Part shown: piece after piece, positions 59,632 through 64,000 of the stretch | Numbering within the stretch: position 1 is the stretch's first letter | Layout: each line of letters opens with the position of its first letter | Assembly: GCA_038521825.1 (NCBI GenBank) | Contig: JBCBKL010000005.1 | Span: 117,125-181,124, forward strand | Direction: 5' to 3' | Source: JBCBKL01 sp038521825 | GTDB lineage: Bacteria; Pseudomonadota; Alphaproteobacteria; Rhodobacterales; Rhodobacteraceae | Length of the DNA: 64,000 nucleotides | The notes under the pieces: model-generated | The model's input: only the letters and a program-made list of their open reading frames with translations | What the model was told of the DNA's origin: nothing | Database searches by the model: none | Position numbers and translations under genes: made by a program

Positions 59632-61130
59632 GTCGCGGCCCCGAGGATCAGGATCTGCAAGGCGGCTTTGCGCGCCCGGTCTTCGAAACCCAGACCGCGC
59701 AACCGGGAAAGGCCCGTTCTTAACTGGGCGACGTCACCCATGACCCCCGCCTCGACCGCGTCGAGCGCATCAAGCAGGGACACGCCCAGACTGGACGCGC
59801 CCGGCGCATCACCCGGCCCGGAAAACGCGGCATAGATCGTTTCCTCAACCGGTGTGGTCAGGGGTGGGTTGGTTTGCTGGCCCTGTGCCAGATCGACAAG
59901 TAGCGGTGCGCGCTTTGCAAGAGCCGGATAGAGCCGCACCGCATCGTCGGTTGCACCCCCCAGCAACATCATCTCGAAGGCCGTATTGGCGGCCAGTCCG
60001 GTGAGCGCGTGATCTTTCAGGCGCGGCGCAAAGAGGTTCGCGAACGGAACCGCAAGACGCGAGGCCCGGATCGATGCCCATGCCTCGGGCAGCGTCTTGG
60101 CCACCGCATCGGTGCTTTGGGCGCTCAGCGCCACATCCAGCCGCTGCACGGCCTCGACCCTGTCCCAGATCCCGCCGGATGCAGCGGGTCGGCGGCCGGT
60201 ATAGATACCCAGCAGCCGGTTTTCGGGCAGCGCCCCGGTTTCCGATAGCCGTTCTGCCGCTTCCAGTTGCGCCTTCCAGCCGACCCGATCACCCAGATCG
60301 GCATTGGCAAAGACGCGGGGCAACACGCGGGTCGGGATTGGGGTGCCGATCGCTTCGAACAGCCGGAAATCCAGTGGATCGGGGCGTTCCGGGATCGCCA
60401 GGTCAGGCTCGCCTTCATAAAGCTCGGGATCGAGAAAGCGCGCCAGAACATCTGCGCGTGGACGGGTCACCAATTCCAAGGCCTCTGACGTGCCCAAGAG
60501 CAGAACCGCAGTATCCCAATCGCCGCTGCGGGCGCCGCAAAAGACGCGAAACGCCTCGTCATTTGCAAGATGCGGGTTGGCGGCCAGAACCGCGCAGGCC
60601 TGAGCCTCGCGACCCGCAATAAGGCTCAGATCCATGAAGCGCCGGAAATGGTCCGGTGAACGGTCGGGGCCTGCCTGGATGACCAGGTCAAGCGCGGGGT
60701 CGAGCGCGCCAAGGCGGGTCAAGGCATCGATGCGGGCCAGATCAAAGCCGGTGGTGGCGCCGGATGGCGGATCGGCCTCGGCCAGAAGAAGGGTATAGTA
60801 GAGGGTCTGCAGGGCGGGCACTGTCGGCTCGGACATGCCGTCGATGCGGCGGGCGACCACCTCTGCGCGCGCACCGGCCCAGAGCTGATCCGGCAAGCCC
60901 GTGATGTCAGAGGGAACAAGGCCGATGCGTCGGCCCGCCTCGTCATCCAAAGGGGCCACGCTGACGCCCGGCACCGCACCGCTGGCGGTCACGGACGGCT
61001 CGATTGTCTCCGGCGCGATGGCAGACAACGCTTCTTCGCTCAGCCAGTCGATTGCCGATAACGGACGGTCCTGCGCCCAAGCGCAGCTGGCCCAGATCAT
61101 TCCTGCGATGGTAACTGCGCTAATCCGCAT
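59628..61130 (-). CDS. Exported protein of unknown function, Ala/Leu-rich helical
   Basis: A 500-residue protein with a signal peptide (AVTIAGMIWASCAWAQ, cleavage after AWA). The rest is built of many amphipathic helices resembling TPR-like or alpha-solenoid repeats (GALDPALDLVIQAGPDRSPD, ACAVLAANPHLANDEAFRVF). It is common in Rhodobacterales next to xerD, function unknown. It overlaps xerD (ATGA) at its end and the 49-residue membrane protein gene at its start (11 bases), so the three are one unit. Confidence 0.75.
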   Translation of the reverse strand: MRISAVTIAGMIWASCAWAQDRPLSAIDWLSEEALSAIAPETIEPSVTASGAVPGVSVAPLDDEAGRRIGLVPSDITGLPDQLWAGARAEVVARRIDGMSEPTVPALQTLYYTLLLAEADPPSGATTGFDLARIDALTRLGALDPALDLVIQAGPDRSPDHFRRFMDLSLIAGREAQACAVLAANPHLANDEAFRVFCGARSGDWDTAVLLLGTSEALELVTRPRADVLARFLDPELYEGEPDLAIPERPDPLDFRLFEAIGTPIPTRVLPRVFANADLGDRVGWKAQLEAAERLSETGALPENRLLGIYTGRRPAASGGIWDRVEAVQRLDVALSAQSTDAVAKTLPEAWASIRASRLAVPFANLFAPRLKDHALTGLAANTAFEMMLLGGATDDAVRLYPALAKRAPLLVDLAQGQQTNPPLTTPVEETIYAAFSGPGDAPGASSLGVSLLDALDAVEAGVMGDVAQLRTGLSRLRGLGFEDRARKAALQILILGAAT

Positions 61131-61269
61131 TCAGAATGACCGGCTCCCGCGTCTCGGTCTGAGGAGCCGAAAAATCAACTCCGAAAAATGGCCCGAGATA
61201 GGCATAGCCCATCAGGCCGATAAACCCAATGATGATCAGGTAGATGAATATCTTGAACGCACGCCCCAT
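61120..61269 (-). CDS. Small single-pass membrane protein (49 aa)
   Basis: A short frame encoding 49 residues: a basic start (MGRAFKIF), one hydrophobic helix (IYLIIIGFIGLMGYAYLGPF) and a short polar tail (APQTETREPVILNAD). It ends inside the start of the 500-residue exported protein gene, an overlap of 11 bases, which strongly suggests it is a real upstream partner. A GGCAAGAAA ribosome site is weak. Function unknown. Confidence 0.7.
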   Translation of the reverse strand: MGRAFKIFIYLIIIGFIGLMGYAYLGPFFGVDFSAPQTETREPVILNAD

Positions 61270-61351
61270 TTTCTTGCCCTGCCAAAGCCTTTTCTCGTTT
61301 TGCGTTCAGCATATATGGCCTTTTTACCAAAATCACGTCATTGACAGAAGA

Positions 61352-61927
61352 ATGAGCGAGATTCAGCAGTTAAGCCCATCGTACCACTTGAAAAAAACTG
61401 TGGTAATGGTGGGGATGATGGGCGCTGGCAAGACCGCCGTGGGGCGGGCGCTGGCCGCGCGGCTGGGTGTTCCGTTTCTCGACAGCGACGCCGAGATCGA
61501 GGCGGCCGCGAACATGACGGTGCAGGAGATTTTTGCCCGTGATGGCGAGCCGTTCTTTCGCGACCGGGAAGCGAAGGTGATCGCGCGGCTGCTTGAGGAA
61601 GAGCGCGGGATCCTGTCGACCGGCGGCGGTGCCTTTCTGGCCGAGGGGAATCGAGAGGCGATCACGGACAAGGGGGTTTCGGTCTGGCTTGATGCCGATC
61701 TCGACCTGCTCTGGAACCGGGTACGGCACAAGGATACGCGCCCGCTGCTCCGGACGCCCGATCCCAAGGCAACGCTGGCTGACATCTTCGCCGCGCGAGT
61801 GCCGGTCTATGCCAAGGCGGATCTGGCGGTGAAGGCCGATCCGTCCTATTCGATCGGCGATATGGTGGACCGGGTCATCGACGCCCTGCTGGTACGGCCT
61901 GACGTTCTGGAGAAAAACTATGCGTGA
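61352..61927 (+). CDS. aroK: Shikimate kinase
   Basis: A 191-residue kinase. The P-loop is VGMMGAGKTAVGRALA, the shikimate-binding residues are in VPFLDSDAEIEAAANM and EPFFRDREAKV, and STGGGAFLAEGNR holds the Gly-Gly-Gly motif. It phosphorylates shikimate. It overlaps aroB by eight bases, the standard aroK-aroB arrangement. The start ATG 61352 is 82 bases after the divergent small protein gene. Confidence 0.95.
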   Translation: MSEIQQLSPSYHLKKTVVMVGMMGAGKTAVGRALAARLGVPFLDSDAEIEAAANMTVQEIFARDGEPFFRDREAKVIARLLEEERGILSTGGGAFLAEGNREAITDKGVSVWLDADLDLLWNRVRHKDTRPLLRTPDPKATLADIFAARVPVYAKADLAVKADPSYSIGDMVDRVIDALLVRPDVLEKNYA

Positions 61928-63032
61928 AACCGTGCGGGTCGATCTGCCAGGGCGGGCCTATGACGTCGTGATCGGCCCCGATTTGCTGGCGGAAGCGGGC
62001 GATTTGGTCGGTCCGGTGCTGCAGCGCCCGCGCCTGGCCATTGTGTCCGACGAAACGGTTGCGGCGCTGCACGGCTCTGCGCTGCAAAGCAGCCTCGGCG
62101 CGGCCGGGATCGAAAGCACGCTTCTGACCCTACCCGCCGGTGAGGCGACCAAGGATTGGGCGCGTCTGACGCAGACGGTGGAATGGCTGCTCGATCAAAA
62201 GATCGAACGGCGCGATGTGGTGATTGCCCTTGGCGGTGGCGTGATCGGCGATGTTGTCGGGTTTGCCGCCGCGATCCTGCGGCGGGGCGTGCGGTTCGTG
62301 CAGGTGCCCACGTCACTTCTGGCACAGGTCGACAGTTCGGTCGGTGGCAAGACCGGGATCAATACGCGGCACGGCAAGAACCTCGTCGGAGCCTTTCATC
62401 AGCCGAGCCTCGTTCTGGCCGATACGAGCGTGCTTGGCACCCTGACGCAGCGCGATTTTCTGGCGGGCTATGGTGAGGTCGTAAAATATGGGCTGCTGGG
62501 CGATGCCGCGTTCTTTGCCTGGCTTGAGGAAAGCGGGCTGGCGCTCGCCGCAGGTGACATGGCGGCGCGCGTTCATGCTGTGCGTCGCTCGGTTGAGATG
62601 AAGGCCGATATCGTGATGCGGGACGAGACCGAGCAGGGAGATCGCGCGCTGTTGAATCTCGGGCACACGTTCTGCCACGCTCTGGAGGCGGCGACAGGTT
62701 ATTCCGACAGGCTGTTGCACGGCGAAGGGGTCGCCATCGGCTGCGCCCTGGCGTTCGAGCTTTCCGCGCGTTTGGGGCTCTGCAGTCAGGAGGAACCCAG
62801 CAGGGTGCGTGCCCATCTGGCCGAGATGGGGGTGAAGCGGAACCTCACCGACATCCCGGGTGACCTGCCCGGGCCGGACGCGCTGCTGGATCTGATGGGG
62901 CAGGACAAGAAGGTGATCGACGGCAAGCTCCGCTTCATTCTTGTGCGGGGCATCGGGGATGCCTTTATCAGTGCCGATGTACCCCCGGCCGCGGTGCGGG
63001 CCGTGTTGGCCGATGCCGCAGCACCTGCGTGA
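61920..63032 (+). CDS. aroB: 3-dehydroquinate synthase
   Basis: A 370-residue NAD- and metal-dependent enzyme. LGGGVIGDVVGFAAAILRRG, VPTSLLAQVDSSVGGKTGIN and YGEVVKYGLLGD are diagnostic, and HTFCHALEAATGYSDRLLHG contains metal-binding His residues. It closes the ring in the second step of the shikimate pathway; aroQ at 28.6 kb acts next. Its stop overlaps a small gene (TGATG). Confidence 0.97.
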   Translation: MRETVRVDLPGRAYDVVIGPDLLAEAGDLVGPVLQRPRLAIVSDETVAALHGSALQSSLGAAGIESTLLTLPAGEATKDWARLTQTVEWLLDQKIERRDVVIALGGGVIGDVVGFAAAILRRGVRFVQVPTSLLAQVDSSVGGKTGINTRHGKNLVGAFHQPSLVLADTSVLGTLTQRDFLAGYGEVVKYGLLGDAAFFAWLEESGLALAAGDMAARVHAVRRSVEMKADIVMRDETEQGDRALLNLGHTFCHALEAATGYSDRLLHGEGVAIGCALAFELSARLGLCSQEEPSRVRAHLAEMGVKRNLTDIPGDLPGPDALLDLMGQDKKVIDGKLRFILVRGIGDAFISADVPPAAVRAVLADAAAPA

Positions 63033-63253
63033 TGCGGCGGAACCGGGTGATCGTCTCAATCAACGGACCGGACGGGTTGCATTGCGTTGATCTGTTTGAG
63101 CGCGCTGACGGGACCTTTGGCTATGCCCTTTGCCGACGGGATCCCGAGGATGGCAGCGGTTGGCGGTTTCTGGGCCATTACGAGCAGGAAGTATTCCGCT
63201 CCGAAACCGCCGCGCGAGCCGCGATGCGCGAGCAGATTGCCTGGGCGCTCTAA
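63032..63253 (+). CDS. Small conserved-looking protein of unknown function
   Basis: A 73-residue protein. Features are VIVSINGPDGLHCVDLFERA, then GTFGYALCRRDPEDGSGWRF and YEQEVFRSETAARAAMREQI. No family is recognised. Its start overlaps aroB's stop and its stop overlaps the convergent cupin gene. The balanced composition and coupling support a real gene. Confidence 0.65.
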   Translation: MRRNRVIVSINGPDGLHCVDLFERADGTFGYALCRRDPEDGSGWRFLGHYEQEVFRSETAARAAMREQIAWAL

Positions 63254-63789
63254 TCCTTCAACTCGCCCTCCCAGTATTCGGCCGCCATATCCGCGCGAAT
63301 GACCCGCATGAATTTGTCCAGCCCTTTGCTGGGGAAGGTCCGCAGCGGAGTGCCATTGGCCATGATCCCGTATTTGTCGCTGTCGGTATAGTGAAAGAGA
63401 TCTGCCGTCTGCATCCCCGATAGCGCGAGATAGCGCAGGTTGTCGTCACTGTCGTTTTCGATCTGGAACGGGATGCCGGTACCGGCCTCGATATGGATGA
63501 CATCCATGGCTTTGACCGGGTAATCTTGGTTGCCGTAATGCAGCGTTCCGGCGCCTGACAGCACGATGAACATCTCATCGTTGATGTAGTGGTAGTGACG
63601 TGGCCACGCTTTTGATCTTGGTGGGACAACGGTGAGATTGATGCCGATCTGGCGGGTGCCGAGTTTTGCGCCGATGAAGCCAAGCTGGGCCTCAAAAGCA
63701 TCGCCACGGCGGGGATTGGTGTCGGTGAAGTCGGGGTCTTCGAGAATAGTGTCGATGTTGACGATCGGGGCTTTGGATGAGTCGGTCAT
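63250..63789 (-). CDS. Cupin-domain protein
   Basis: A 179-residue cupin. The first cupin motif appears as WPRHYHYINDEMFIVLSGAG and the second as IHIEAGTGIPFQIEN, where one of the usual metal-ligand positions is not an obvious His. LGFIGAKLGTRQIGINLTVV precedes it. These proteins bind metals or sugars, and the role here is unknown. It overlaps the small gene downstream by four bases (convergent). Confidence 0.85.
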   Translation of the reverse strand: MTDSSKAPIVNIDTILEDPDFTDTNPRRGDAFEAQLGFIGAKLGTRQIGINLTVVPPRSKAWPRHYHYINDEMFIVLSGAGTLHYGNQDYPVKAMDVIHIEAGTGIPFQIENDSDDNLRYLALSGMQTADLFHYTDSDKYGIMANGTPLRTFPSKGLDKFMRVIRADMAAEYWEGELKD

Positions 63790-63950
63790 GAAATGCTCCT
63801 GATGAAAACGGTGCCATCAGTGTACGAGCCTCTGTAACGACACGATGACGACCACCGCCCGCCCCCTTTCGCCTTCCTTAACCTCGGGGCCCTAGAACCC
63901 ATCCCCGGTTAACCACCGCGCCTCCTCAAGGCGCAAACCAAGGAAAACAG

Positions 63951-64000
63951 GTGTGAAGAGCGTGTCCATATGGGCGACACGCCTTGTCAGACACCCGCGC
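63951..64000 (+). CDS. Possible start of a further gene (truncated)
   Basis: AAGGAAAACAG precedes a GTG at about 63952, whose frame reads VKSVSIWATRLVRHPR up to the window edge. It may be the beginning of a gene that continues beyond the window. It is too short to identify. An ATG in another frame at 63970 is the alternative. Confidence 0.3.

Overview
The window looks like a chromosomal segment of a marine alphaproteobacterium of the Rhodobacterales (Roseobacter group). This rests on a ChpT-type phosphotransferase next to a DUF3553 gene, an L21 protein with a helix-hairpin-helix tail, a tandem glycine riboswitch before gcvTHP, an orphan LuxR next to aroQ, ornithine-lipid genes olsB-olsA, GC-rich coding sequence and many ATGA/TGATG gene overlaps. 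No rRNA operon, CRISPR array or intact prophage is visible.

Layout. 1-2.4 kb: end of a sugar catabolic operon (LsrF/DeoC-type aldolase end, Gfo/Idh/MocA dehydrogenase, PfkB kinase). 2.6-4.7 kb: a secreted ABM-domain protein, then an ECF sigma factor with a C-terminal helical domain and its DGPF/YCII partner. 4.9-9.5 kb: glycine cleavage operon gcvT-gcvH-gcvP behind a tandem glycine riboswitch. 9.6-14.4 kb: accessory region. A decayed ABC-importer/RraA-like operon carrying an IS3 remnant lies divergent to an intact IclR regulator, aldo/keto reductase and L-fuconolactonase-like hydrolase. The region ends in an integrase remnant facing the 3' end of tRNA-Ser(CGA).

14.6-27 kb is mostly housekeeping: two DUF2059 proteins, rplU-rpmA, two acetyltransferases around a LysE exporter, obgE, proB-proA, chpT/DUF3553, olsB-olsA, rpsB-tsf. 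At 27-29 kb come a broken prolyl-iminopeptidase gene, a structured intergenic stretch that may be a non-coding RNA, an orphan LuxR regulator and aroQ.

29-46.9 kb is a large acyl-CoA catabolic block: MaoC hydratase, three MDR oxidoreductases, two acyl-CoA dehydrogenases, two SDRs, a thiolase, a nitronate-monooxygenase-like flavoprotein, two histidine phosphatases, an ACAD10/LvaA-type kinase and a complete Liv-type ABC importer. Together they suggest uptake and beta-oxidation-like breakdown of a carboxylic acid that probably passes through a hydroxyacyl-CoA phosphate. This is the best candidate for an undescribed pathway.

47-64 kb: arginase and ornithine cyclodeaminase (arginine to proline) with dsbB, ExoD, tRNA-Leu(CAA), an RTX/Hint protein with an extreme poly-aspartate tract, a MobA-like nucleotidyltransferase, a dimethylglycine-dehydrogenase-like flavoenzyme, two adjacent paralogous membrane proteins of unknown function, a CorC-type protein, xerD, a large secreted unknown protein with a 49-residue membrane protein, aroK-aroB, and a cupin gene.
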